Shown here one piece after another: positions 1 through 7,666 of a DNA stretch of 53,665 nt. The position numbers and the translations under genes were made by a program. The notes under the pieces were generated by a model. The model made no database searches and was not told the origin of the DNA. It was given only the letters and a program-made list of their open reading frames with translations. This DNA is from Clostridium sp. UBA1056 (lineage in GTDB: Bacteria; Bacillota; Clostridia; Clostridiales; Clostridiaceae). The stretch spans positions 26,367 through 80,031 of the forward strand of contig DCDL01000061.1 of the NCBI GenBank assembly GCA_002316385.1, read 5' to 3'. How positions within the stretch are numbered: the stretch's first letter is position 1; each line of letters starts with the position of its first letter.

Positions 1-138
1 AGGATAACAGAGGAGAATGTTAGATCTGTTAGACCAGGATATGGATTATCACCTAAGTATTTAGAAAAAATATTAAACCAAAGATTTAAAGATGACTATA
101 AAAAAGGTACACCAATGTCTTTTAATTTTACAAAGTAA
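1..138 (+). CDS. pseI: Pseudaminic acid synthase PseI, C-terminal fragment
   Basis: An open frame enters from the left edge and stops with TAA at 136-138, giving the last 45 residues of a protein cut by the window edge. The tail contains the segment VRPGYGLSPKYLEKI, which resembles the C-terminal antifreeze-like (SAF) domain of the NeuB/PseI sialic acid synthase family. PseI condenses phosphoenolpyruvate with 6-deoxy-AltdiNAc to make pseudaminic acid. The next gene is pseG, the enzyme one step earlier in the same pathway, which favours PseI over NeuB or LegI. No catalytic residue lies in the visible part, so the assignment rests on the tail motif and the neighbours. Confidence 0.75.
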   Translation, partial: RITEENVRSVRPGYGLSPKYLEKILNQRFKDDYKKGTPMSFNFTK

Positions 139-178
139 TATTTTGTGAGTTTAATAATGTATATAAAAGAGGAAGAAT

Positions 179-1218
179 ATGAATTTTGCAATACGTTGTG
201 ATGGTGGAAGCTTAATAGGAATGGGACATGTAATGAGGTGTCTTGTACTAGCTAAGGAATTATCAAAATCCAATAAGGTTTTATTTATATGTAAAAAAGG
301 AGATGGTTATTCCTTTCAGCCTGGTATAGATAAGATTAAAGCTGAAGGGTTTAAGGCTATAGTAGTTAATGAAAAAAACTTTTAGAAGAGATAAAAGTTA
401 TAAAGGAAAATAATCACATTGATTGTCTCATAACAGATAGCTATGATGTGGATGAAGATTATTTTAATAAGATATCAGCTATATTTGAGTATACAGTATA
501 CATAGATGATATAAACATATGCAAGCTAAATGTTGATTGTATTATAAATCAAAATATAAATGCAAAGGATTTAAATTATAATATTAATCCTAATAGAGAA
601 ACTAAGTTACTTTTAGGAACAGAATATTGTATGTTGAGAGAGGAATTTAGAAATAAATATCATAGAAAAATAAATGAAAAAGTAGAAAATATATTTATAA
701 CCGTAGGTGGTATGGATAAAGATTATATTTCTTTAAAGTTATTAAATGTAGTAAAAGAGTTTAATATACCTATTCATTTAGCTATAGGTAATGCCTTTGA
801 AGAAAAGTTAGTTGAAGAGCTTGAATGCATCAGAGAAAAATATGAATATATCAACTTATACAAAAATGCTAATATGTCAGAATTGATGAAAAAGTGTGAT
901 ATAGCTATTTCTACTACAGGATCTACTATATATGAATTGGCAGCAATGAATTTACCTACTATAGGAATAGTTGTTGCTGAAAATCAGCGGCAAATCTGTA
1001 GAGAAATGGATAGACGTGGAATAATAATAGGAACCGAAGATTTGATATATACAGATCATAAAGAGTTTAAGGAAATAGCATTGTCACTAATTAATGATAA
1101 AGATTTAAGAATAGATATGATGAAAAATCAAAGAAATATTATATCTACTAATGGTGTAGAGAATATTGTTAAAAATATATATTTAGGTAGGTGTTATAAA
1201 CATTGTGCAGAAAAATAG
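179..1218 (+). pseudogene. pseG: PseG, UDP-2,4-diacetamido-2,4,6-trideoxy-beta-L-altropyranose hydrolase, interrupted by a -1 frameshift
   Basis: PseG removes UDP from the nucleotide sugar before PseI acts. The first 68 codons (179-385) carry the family N-terminus, with CDGGSLIGMGHVMRC close to the glycine/His loop of PseG and MurG-like GT-B hydrolases. That frame ends at TAG 383-385. The remainder continues in the -1 frame from about 379 and includes ITVGGMDK and STTGSTIYELAAMNLPTIG, the nucleotide-binding half. Joining the frames gives about 346 residues, normal for PseG. The break lies at an A7 run (372-378) followed by C. One extra A would repair it, and so would -1 slippage at A_AAA_AAC, which is in the correct phase. 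The distal part could instead start at ATG 448, but that would lack the N-terminal domain. Possible states are sequencing error, phase-off allele, decoded frameshift or true pseudogene. Confidence 0.8.
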
Positions 1219-2438
1219 AATTGGTTAAATCCAGGGAAGATAATTATACATTAAGTGTAGACGGGATGTTTATGCACAGTAAGTATTATCCTTCAAAAGC
1301 AGCTAAGGATTTTATTGATGCCAATGAAGAAATATTTATCAATGAAAAAAAAGTATTAATTTATGGTTTAGGATTAGGATATCATATAATTGAATTATTA
1401 AAAAGGGTTTCCAGTGATTGTCATATATATATATTTGATATTGATGAGCATGTGATTAGAATAGCTGATGAGTTAGGGGTAATGAAAACTTTAAAACTAG
1501 ATAAGCGCTGCATACTAATGCTAGGAGAAGAAAAGTTTTATACACAGTTTAAAAATGCTTTATCATGGGCAAAAGATATAATTATATATTCTCCATCAGT
1601 AAAGTTATTACCTAATAAATTTATGAATGTAAAAAATTCTTTGGAGGAGTATGTTAACAATCGAAAGGGTTTAAAGAAATTTGGAGATACATTGAATGAA
1701 AATTTAAAACATAATGAATCATTTAAATTTAAAACTTTACTAGACTTTTACAAACAAGTGAATATTAAGGATGAAACAGTAATAATTGTATCTGCTGGAC
1801 CTTCTTTAGATATGAATTTAGAAGAGTTAGCTAAGCTCCAATCTAGAGTTAAAATATTTTCTGTAGGAAGTGCTTTAAGAACATTAATAAAAAATAATAT
1901 AAATCCATCTATGGTAACCATCATAGATGGGCAAAAAATTGTATATAATCAAATACGTGGCCTTGAAGATTTAAACATACCATTATGTTTTCTAAGTACA
2001 GCATCTAGATGGGCTATATCCAATTATAACGGACCTAAGTATATTTTTTATAACGAATCTAATGATAGTGGAATTATAATTAATACTGGTAAAACAGTAG
2101 CATTAGCTGCAATAGATATAGCAGTAGAAGGTGGAGCGAAAAATATAGTTTTAGTAGGTCAAGATTTAGCCTTTATAGGAGGTCAAAGCCATACTTATAC
2201 CTTTGAAGAAAGTTATGGAAAAGAAGATAAAGTACAATTTGGTGAAAAAAGTATATTTCAAGATGTCAAATGTGTTGATGGAAAGATTAGAAAAACTAAT
2301 AATGAATATCTATATTTCAAAAGGAAAATTGAAAGAGAGATAGAGAATAATCCGCATATTAGATTCATTAATTGTAGTATTGGAGCTGAAATTAGTGGAA
2401 CTGAAGTAAGTACATTAAAAGATATATTCAATCTATAG
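1203..2438 (+). CDS. Maf family motility accessory factor (MptE-like/DUF115 flagellin glycosyltransferase)
   Basis: A protein of 411 residues. The centre contains IIVSAGPSLDMN, which matches the glycine-rich nucleotide-binding motif of the MptE-like (DUF115) domain. Further on are SVGSALRTLIKNNINPSMV and LVGQDLAFIGGQSHTY, both typical of Maf proteins. Maf enzymes are believed to transfer nonulosonic acids such as pseudaminic acid to Ser/Thr of flagellin in the cytoplasm. The position after pseI and pseG and before a flagellin gene fits that role. It is shorter than the large Campylobacter Maf proteins but in the range of clostridial ones. The start is TTG at 1203, overlapping pseG by 16 bases, with an AGGTAGGTG ribosome binding site upstream. 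The overlap implies translational coupling to pseG. Confidence 0.75.
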   Translation: MCRKIELVKSREDNYTLSVDGMFMHSKYYPSKAAKDFIDANEEIFINEKKVLIYGLGLGYHIIELLKRVSSDCHIYIFDIDEHVIRIADELGVMKTLKLDKRCILMLGEEKFYTQFKNALSWAKDIIIYSPSVKLLPNKFMNVKNSLEEYVNNRKGLKKFGDTLNENLKHNESFKFKTLLDFYKQVNIKDETVIIVSAGPSLDMNLEELAKLQSRVKIFSVGSALRTLIKNNINPSMVTIIDGQKIVYNQIRGLEDLNIPLCFLSTASRWAISNYNGPKYIFYNESNDSGIIINTGKTVALAAIDIAVEGGAKNIVLVGQDLAFIGGQSHTYTFEESYGKEDKVQFGEKSIFQDVKCVDGKIRKTNNEYLYFKRKIEREIENNPHIRFINCSIGAEISGTEVSTLKDIFNL

Positions 2439-2507
2439 TAATAAATATTAAAATTATCGTAATAAATATTAAAATTTATTAAATAAAAAATAATTTATTA
2501 CGATAAT
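2438..2507. repeat. Direct and inverted repeats between maf and the flagellin gene
   Basis: GTAATAAATATTAAAATT occurs twice, at 2438-2455 and 2459-2476, an exact 18-base direct repeat with a 21-base period. A 14-base perfect inverted repeat, ATTATCGTAATAAA at 2453-2466 and its complement at 2494-2507, overlaps the second copy. The inverted pair could form a hairpin just after maf, but no T-tract follows, so it is not a convincing terminator. The function is unknown. Confidence 0.6.
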
Positions 2508-2604
2508 AAAAGAAGAGAGAGTATTACTAGGAAAGCTAGAAATGGAAAAGTAAATGTTAAAAATAAATATTGTAAAACTAAAATTTATATAAGGAGTGAT
2601 ATAT

Positions 2605-3438
2605 ATGAGGCTAAATAGAAATATGCAGGCAATGAGGATATATGATGGGTATAGGAAAAATCTAGAAGTTCAATCAAAATCTTATTCAGCTATATCTTCA
2701 GGATACAAGATAAATAAGTATATGGATGATCCTAATGCTAAAGCAAAGAGTGATAAACTTAATCTTGAAATTAGGGGACTTGAAATGGCTAGTAGAAATA
2801 TCCAAGATAGTACAAGCCTTATTCAAACTACAGATAGCAGTATGCAAACCATAACTGAGGGACTTCAAAGAATTAGAGAGTTACTAGTACAAGCCGGTGG
2901 AAATAATGGTGACGGAGATAAGTTAGTTATTCAAAACGAAATAGATGAGATGATTAATCATATAACTTACACAGCAAATAGTAGTACTATGAATGGAGTA
3001 AAAATGTTAAATGAGGATAATGGCTCTAGAGATACAGTAAGCTTGCTTATTGGGATAACAAGTGAAAGTATAGTAGAACTACCAACTTATAACCTTACAG
3101 CTGAAGGGCTAGGACTTGTAGACTCAAATGGAGTAAGTCAAATTAGCACTTCTGATATAGGCAGTGGGCTTGCTAAGATAGATCAGACTATTGATATGGT
3201 AAGTGGAGCTAGAAATAAGTATGGAGCTATATGTGTTAGAATGGAATCTACTTACGATTCTTCAGAGGCAATGATAATAAGAGTTCAAGGAGCTGAAGCT
3301 AGCATTACAGGAGCAGATATTGCACTGGAAATGGTTGAATACTCTAAAAATTCATTGCTAGTAGAATCAGGTTTATCTATGATGGCTCAAGCTAATCAAC
3401 TTCCACAGGAAATTCTACAAATATTGAGGGATATATAG
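2605..3438 (+). CDS. Divergent flagellin (short, hypervariable domain nearly absent)
   Basis: A filament-type protein of 277 residues. The N-terminal helices (for example QSKSYSAISSGYKINKYMDD and the segment TDSSMQTITEGLQRIRELLV) and the C-terminal helix ending SMMAQANQLPQEILQIL match the D0/D1 domains of flagellin. The central D2/D3 region is almost absent, as in many clostridial flagellins. The usual NRAGDDAAG segment is replaced by NKYMDDPNAKAKS, so this is not the standard major flagellin type. It could be a minor filament or cap-junction flagellin. The ATG at 2605 is chosen because AAGGAG lies at 2591-2596; an in-frame GTG at 2596 overlaps that site. It lies between Maf and the flagellar operon and is a likely target for pseudaminic acid modification. 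Confidence 0.8.
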   Translation: MRLNRNMQAMRIYDGYRKNLEVQSKSYSAISSGYKINKYMDDPNAKAKSDKLNLEIRGLEMASRNIQDSTSLIQTTDSSMQTITEGLQRIRELLVQAGGNNGDGDKLVIQNEIDEMINHITYTANSSTMNGVKMLNEDNGSRDTVSLLIGITSESIVELPTYNLTAEGLGLVDSNGVSQISTSDIGSGLAKIDQTIDMVSGARNKYGAICVRMESTYDSSEAMIIRVQGAEASITGADIALEMVEYSKNSLLVESGLSMMAQANQLPQEILQILRDI

Positions 3439-3476
3439 AATAATAAGTAAAAAATAAGTAATTTCGTGTAAAAACG

Positions 3477-3505
3477 TTGAAAAAAATGAAGAAATAGTAT
3501 ATAAT
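3477..3505 (+). promoter_or_regulatory. Sigma-A promoter of the flagellar operon
   Basis: TTGAAA at 3477-3482 and TATAAT at 3500-3505 are separated by exactly 17 bases. The predicted start is near 3512, about 15 bases before the riboswitch aptamer. This puts the aptamer at the very 5' end of the transcript. The promoter lies downstream of the flagellin stop codon, so the operon is not simply read-through from flagellin. Confidence 0.75.
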
Positions 3506-3526
3506 TAAGAACATAAAAATTAAATA

Positions 3527-3595
3527 GGCAAAACTAACTAAAGTTAGTGACGCAAAGCTATAGGGGCTAAGCTTAAAGTATGCCAGCCAGTTGCC
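3527..3595 (+). ncRNA. Cyclic di-GMP-I riboswitch (GEMM-I) aptamer
   Basis: The sequence has the GEMM-I architecture. P1 is formed by GGCAA at 3527 and TTGCC at 3591-3595. The first hairpin is ACTAAC-TAAA-GTTAGT (3533-3548). The invariant core GACGCAAAGC is at 3549-3558, and the second arm contains GGGGCTAAGC and the 3' segment ATGCCAGCCAGTTGCC. The first hairpin has a UAAA loop where GNRA is usual, which may weaken the tetraloop-receptor contact. The aptamer sits between a sigma-A promoter and an intrinsic terminator in front of flgB. This is the arrangement known from Clostridioides difficile, where c-di-GMP stops flagellar transcription. An OFF switch is therefore the likely mode. Confidence 0.92.
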
Positions 3596-3633
3596 AAAGA
3601 GTAAACATATCTTTGTTTTTGATATTATAGAAG

Positions 3634-3652
3634 TGAACAAAATTTTTGTTCA
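3634..3652 (+). other. Small hairpin in the riboswitch expression platform
   Basis: TGAACAAAATTTTTGTTCA is a near-perfect palindrome between the aptamer and the terminator. It could fold as a separate stem and act as a spacer or pause element. Its role is not clear. Confidence 0.35.
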
Positions 3653-3664
3653 AACTTTTATTGT

Positions 3665-3700
3665 AATAAAAAGCTACTCTTTTGAGTAGCTTTTTATTAT
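3665..3700 (+). terminator. Intrinsic terminator controlled by the c-di-GMP riboswitch
   Basis: AATAAAAAGCTACTC (3665-3679) pairs with GAGTAGCTTTTTATT (3684-3698) across a TTTT loop, followed by a T-rich tail. The 3' arm TAGCTTT (3687-3693) is also complementary to AAAGCTA (3554-3560) in the aptamer core, so the terminator and an antiterminator could be mutually exclusive. About 205 bases separate it from flgB; that stretch is AT-rich leader with no recognisable gene. Confidence 0.85.
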
Positions 3701-3906
3701 TATACAATACATAACTTTAGAATTTGTTTATATATTTTAATTAAATTTAAATTTATATATAATTATCAATAAAAATAAAATTCAGGTATGTATAGAAAAA
3801 AGTCAGAATTAATAAAAAAGAAGGGATTTTAGAGTAAAAGAATTTTAGAATTTCTGTCTACTTATTAAAAGTAAATGTATAATATATAGAAACATGGAGG
3901 TAAAAT

Positions 3907-4287
3907 ATGATACAGAATGAAGTAAATAGCTTGCTTAAAAGAGCTATGGATGTAACTACACAAGCTAATAAGGCTATTGCAAATAATATTGCAAACGTAA
4001 ATATGAGAGACTATAAGAGACATTATGTTCCCTTTGAGCAGGTGATGAAAGAATCAAATGCAAGTGGAAATTTGAAAACTACAAATGAGAAACATATGGG
4101 AATTGGGAGCAAGGAAGTGCAAATAAAAAGAGATAATAGTACGTCTATGAGAGAAGATGGAAATAATGTGGATATTGAGACAGAAATGACAAGTCAAGCT
4201 TCTAATACTATGATGTATGAATCTTTAGTTAGATTTGTAAATGGAAAAATTAATAGTACAAATAGAGTTATAAAAGGAGGAAACTAA
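3907..4287 (+). CDS. flgB: Flagellar basal body rod protein FlgB
   Basis: A proximal rod subunit of 126 residues, a normal length for FlgB. The segment ANKAIANNIANVNMRDYKRH is the conserved rod/hook N-terminal signature in its FlgB form, and the protein ends in the helical tail common to axial proteins. FlgB has no cleaved signal and is exported by the flagellar type III system. It is the first gene of the long flagellar operon, with GGAGG at 3896-3900 before the ATG, and is followed two bases after its stop by flgC. Its expression should depend on read-through of the c-di-GMP-controlled terminator. Confidence 0.93.
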   Translation: MIQNEVNSLLKRAMDVTTQANKAIANNIANVNMRDYKRHYVPFEQVMKESNASGNLKTTNEKHMGIGSKEVQIKRDNSTSMREDGNNVDIETEMTSQASNTMMYESLVRFVNGKINSTNRVIKGGN

Positions 4288-4289
4288 AA

Positions 4290-4721
4290 ATGGAAGCATT
4301 TAGAGGGATGAGAATCTCATCTAGTGGACTTGCTGCTGAAAGATTAAGGATGGATACGATTTCATCCAATATTGTAAATGCAGGAACTACTAGAGGAAAG
4401 GATGGAAAACCATATATAAGAAAAATAGCTGTATTTCAAGAAAACTTAGAACAAGCATATAACAGTAGTAATGGAAAGGCAAAAGATAAGTTAAATGGAA
4501 TTAAATCAGTAGGTGTTGTAGATGATAAGTCAGAACTTATTAAAGTTTATAACCCAAGTCATCCTGATGCAGATGAAGAAGGGTTTGTGACTATGCCTAA
4601 TGTGAATATTTCCAATGAAATGGTAGATTTAATGGCTTCGAGTAGAGCCTACGAAGCAAATGTAAATGCTATGAATGCACAAAAAAGTATGTTTTTAAAA
4701 ACCTTAGAAATAGGTAGATAA
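4290..4721 (+). CDS. flgC: Flagellar basal body rod protein FlgC
   Basis: A proximal rod subunit of 143 residues. The N-terminus (FRGMRISSSGLAAERLRMDT, then SSNIVNAGTTRGKDGKPY) is the FlgC form of the rod signature, and the C-terminus SRAYEANVNAMNAQKSM is the FlgC-type export and assembly helix. It works with FlgB and FliE to join the MS ring to the distal rod. The gene starts two bases after flgB with the ribosome binding site AAAGGAGG inside the end of flgB, so the two are tightly coupled. Nothing unusual is visible in length or motifs. Confidence 0.94.
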   Translation: MEAFRGMRISSSGLAAERLRMDTISSNIVNAGTTRGKDGKPYIRKIAVFQENLEQAYNSSNGKAKDKLNGIKSVGVVDDKSELIKVYNPSHPDADEEGFVTMPNVNISNEMVDLMASSRAYEANVNAMNAQKSMFLKTLEIGR

Positions 4722-4741
4722 AAGAATAGGAGTAATAATTT

Positions 4742-5062
4742 ATGATAAACAGTTACATACCAAGCACAACAATTTTTCAACAAGATCTAAAAGAAATTTA
4801 TGGATTAAAAGAAAAGGATATTGAGGAGAAGGACTCTTCAAATAGAGCTGGATTTTCAGATATTATGAAAGAAGGGTTACAAAAAGTAAATAATTTGCAA
4901 GTAGAGGCGGATAATAACATAAAAGGATATATTGCAGGGGAAAAAAGTATCCATGAAGTAATGTTAGCGACAGAACAAGCATCTATGTCCTTAGAGCTTG
5001 CTATTCAGATAAGAAATAAGCTAGTTGATGCTTATAAGGAATTTAATAATATGCAAGTATAA
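4742..5062 (+). CDS. fliE: Flagellar hook-basal body adaptor FliE
   Basis: A small protein of 106 residues matching FliE. The second half, with VEADNNIKGYIAGEKSIHEV and MLATEQASMSLELAIQIRNK, is the conserved FliE helix pair, and it ends VDAYKEFNNMQV where FliE usually reads AYQEIMRMQV. FliE links the periplasmic side of the FliF ring and export gate to the first rod subunits. The N-terminal 40 residues are variable as usual. The order flgB-flgC-fliE-fliF is the common Firmicute order. Confidence 0.93.
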   Translation: MINSYIPSTTIFQQDLKEIYGLKEKDIEEKDSSNRAGFSDIMKEGLQKVNNLQVEADNNIKGYIAGEKSIHEVMLATEQASMSLELAIQIRNKLVDAYKEFNNMQV

Positions 5063-5078
5063 TGGAGGTAAGGATTAG

Positions 5079-6650
5079 ATGGAGAAGCTATCGGAGCTGA
5101 TGAAGAAGATAAAAGATAAGTGGAATTCCATGTCGAAAACTAGAAAGATAGCTTTAGTGATTATTGCAGTGGTGACAGTTTTAGCTGTAGGAACACTACT
5201 ATATGTATCACTTAAACCAAAGTATGCGGTTTTATTTTCAAATATGGATTCCCAAGACTCAGGAAAGATTATAGCCAATTTAGATGGGAAGGGAACTAAA
5301 TATAAAATAGAAGGAAATTCAATTTTCGTTGAAGAATCTCAAGTAGATAAATTGAGACTAGAAATGCTATCAGAGGTTCAAATAACAGAAGGAAGTCATG
5401 GATTTGAACTTTTTGATCAAGGAAAGATAGGCTCTACAGATGAAGAGTCAAGGGTAATGTATCAAAGAGCACTTTCTGGAGAATTAGAAAGAACTATAAA
5501 AGGATTTGAGGAAGTTGAGGCAGCAAAGGTAAATTTAGTTCTACCTAACAATTCAGCCTTTGTGACTAAGCCATCTCCTGCTAGTGCTTCAGTAACATTG
5601 AAGTTAGTACCAGGAAGTGAACTTTCACAAGAACAAGTTAAAGCTATTGTACACTTAGTATCAGGTAGCGTAGAAAACTTAAATAAGGAAGACGTTACAA
5701 TAGTATCAGATGATTTGAAGTTACTAACAGATGGATTATTTGACAGTGAAAATGAAAGTCAATCTACTAGTACAGAAAATCAAATAGCATCAACCAAAAA
5801 AGTTGAGAAGGAATATGAAAAGAAAATTTTAAATATCCTAGAGCCAAGCTATAAGGATAATGTAAAAGTAGCTGTAAATGTAGATCTTAACTTTGATGCT
5901 GTAAAACAAAATAATGTTACATATAATCCGAAAGATTCAGCAGTAGTAAGTGAGCATATTATTAAAGATAATAATAAGAATGCTGAAAACACTTCAGGGA
6001 GCCCTGTAGATAACAATATGACTAATGCTCAAAATTCAGGAGATAATACTAAAGAATCAGGATATTCGGAGGAAACTAGGAATTATAATACTTCTAAAAC
6101 TGAAGAAACAGTAATAAAATCACCAGGCCAGGTTAAAAGAATCACTACGTCTGTAGTTGTTAATGGAAATGTAGATAATGCCACTAAAAATACTATAAAG
6201 AATTTAGTTGCTGATGCCATTGGTTTCAATGAAGAACGAGGTGATGGAATTTCAGTTGAAAGTTTAGCTTTTAATGATGATTATAAAACTCAGGCTGAAG
6301 AAGAAATTAAGGCTATGAAAGAAGCAGAAGCAAAATCAAGAAGGAATAAGCTTATTGCTTTAGGTATAGGAGCAGTTATAGCACTTATACTTGTTATTGT
6401 ACTTATTTCTATACTTATAAGTAAGAAAAAAGAGGAGAATGAAGAGTCAGAAGAAGCTGTGGAAGGATTAGATGTAACTGTGGGGGATCAAACATTAGAA
6501 ACGGTGGCAGATTTATATAAAGATTTAAATTTAGAAGCAGAAACTGAAAGAGAAAAAGTCATGAAAGAAGTTAAAAAATATGCAGAAAAGAAACCAGAAC
6601 AGGTAGCTGATATTTTAAAATCATGGATGACTGAAGAAGAAGGGAGATAG
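5079..6650 (+). CDS. fliF: Flagellar MS-ring protein FliF
   Basis: A protein of 523 residues with the FliF layout: a transmembrane helix near residues 20-46, two ring-building domains (for example YKIEGNSIFVEESQVDKLRL and LVLPNNSAFVTKPSPASASV), a low-complexity Asn/Ser/Thr-rich loop around residues 290-345, a second transmembrane helix near 425-448, and an acidic cytoplasmic tail that binds FliG. It forms the MS ring that houses the export gate and mounts the rotor. The ATG follows GGAGG at 5064-5068, and the stop is two bases before the fliG start. Length and domain order are ordinary. Confidence 0.95.
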   Translation: MEKLSELMKKIKDKWNSMSKTRKIALVIIAVVTVLAVGTLLYVSLKPKYAVLFSNMDSQDSGKIIANLDGKGTKYKIEGNSIFVEESQVDKLRLEMLSEVQITEGSHGFELFDQGKIGSTDEESRVMYQRALSGELERTIKGFEEVEAAKVNLVLPNNSAFVTKPSPASASVTLKLVPGSELSQEQVKAIVHLVSGSVENLNKEDVTIVSDDLKLLTDGLFDSENESQSTSTENQIASTKKVEKEYEKKILNILEPSYKDNVKVAVNVDLNFDAVKQNNVTYNPKDSAVVSEHIIKDNNKNAENTSGSPVDNNMTNAQNSGDNTKESGYSEETRNYNTSKTEETVIKSPGQVKRITTSVVVNGNVDNATKNTIKNLVADAIGFNEERGDGISVESLAFNDDYKTQAEEEIKAMKEAEAKSRRNKLIALGIGAVIALILVIVLISILISKKKEENEESEEAVEGLDVTVGDQTLETVADLYKDLNLEAETEREKVMKEVKKYAEKKPEQVADILKSWMTEEEGR

Positions 6651-6652
6651 TA

Positions 6653-7666
6653 ATGGCTAGAGCAGAAAAATTTACAGGTATTCAAAAAGCAGCAATATTA
6701 TTTATCTCTTTAGGACCAGATGCATCTGCAGGAATAATAAAAAGATTAAATGAAAGAGATATACAGAAGGTAACTTACGAAATTGCCAATATGGCATCAG
6801 TTAGAGCAGAAGACAGACAAGTGGTTTTAGATGAGTTTATGGAATTAAATAAGGCTAAGGATTATATTCTTGAAGGTGGAGTGGAGTATGCTAGAAGCGT
6901 TTTATCTAAAGCTTTAGGATCTCAAAAGGCTAGTGATATTTTAGAAATGGTTACAGAATTTTCACAGCAATTTAGACCTTTTTCTATTGCAAGGAAAGCC
7001 GATGCAACTCAGCTTATGAATGTAATTTTGGGGGAACATCCTCAGACTATAGCATTAATTTTATGTCATTTGCAGCCTGATAAGGCAGGGCAAATAATGT
7101 CCGCTCTTCCTTCTGAATTACAAAGTGAAGTTTCATTTAGAATTGCTACTATGAACAATATATATCCAGTAGTAGTAAAGGAAATTGAAGAAGTATTAAA
7201 TAGTAAGCTATCCTCAGTGGTTAGTAATGAAAGTAGTGTTATAGGAGGAGTTCAATCTTTAGTTAATATACTTAATCAAGTTGATAGGACTACAGAGAAA
7301 AATATTACAGAAGGTCTTGAAAGAGAAGATATGGAACTTGCAGAAAAAGTTAAGGAATCTATGTTTGTCTTTGAAGATATTATCACTATTAATGATGTGG
7401 AAATACAAAGAATTTTACGTGAGGTTGATAATAGGGAATTATGTATGGCTCTAAAGGGTACTTCAGAAGAAGTAATAGAGACTATATCAAGAAACCTTTC
7501 AAAACGTGCAGCACTTACATTGAAAGAAGATATGGAATTCTTAGGACCTGTAAGACTTGTGGATGTTGAAAAAGCACAACAAAAAATTGTTGCATTAATT
7601 AGAAGATTAGATGAAGCTGGGGAAATAACAATTGCAAGAGGTGGAGACTATGCACTCATCTTATAA
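6653..7666 (+). CDS. fliG: Flagellar motor switch protein FliG
   Basis: A protein of 337 residues spanning the three FliG domains. The start (TGIQKAAILFISLGPDAS) is the FliF-binding domain, the middle has EHPQTIALILCHLQPDKA, the signature of the FliM-binding EHPQR region, and the C-terminal torque domain has VDNRELCMALKG and SKRAALTLKEDMEFLGPVR, with charged residues facing the stator. FliG transmits torque and the switch state. It is followed by fliH, whose ATG (7650) lies inside the fliG end. Other C-ring genes (fliM, fliN/Y) are not in this operon segment, unlike in Bacillus. Confidence 0.96.
   Translation: MARAEKFTGIQKAAILFISLGPDASAGIIKRLNERDIQKVTYEIANMASVRAEDRQVVLDEFMELNKAKDYILEGGVEYARSVLSKALGSQKASDILEMVTEFSQQFRPFSIARKADATQLMNVILGEHPQTIALILCHLQPDKAGQIMSALPSELQSEVSFRIATMNNIYPVVVKEIEEVLNSKLSSVVSNESSVIGGVQSLVNILNQVDRTTEKNITEGLEREDMELAEKVKESMFVFEDIITINDVEIQRILREVDNRELCMALKGTSEEVIETISRNLSKRAALTLKEDMEFLGPVRLVDVEKAQQKIVALIRRLDEAGEITIARGGDYALIL

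Noticed and set aside
2453..2507. Invertible DNA switch like the C. difficile flagellar switch
   Set aside because: The inverted repeats flank only 27 bases with no promoter between them, and no recombinase gene is in the window; a hairpin is simpler.
3392..3640. 82-codon minus-strand frame over the riboswitch
   Set aside because: It spans the promoter and aptamer, which explain the conservation; the peptide is Phe/Tyr-rich noise.
3855..3883. Second promoter just before flgB (TGTCTA and TATAAT)
   Set aside because: The -35 has only a weak match. Such a promoter would bypass the riboswitch, but AT-rich DNA gives TATAAT often, so I do not call it.
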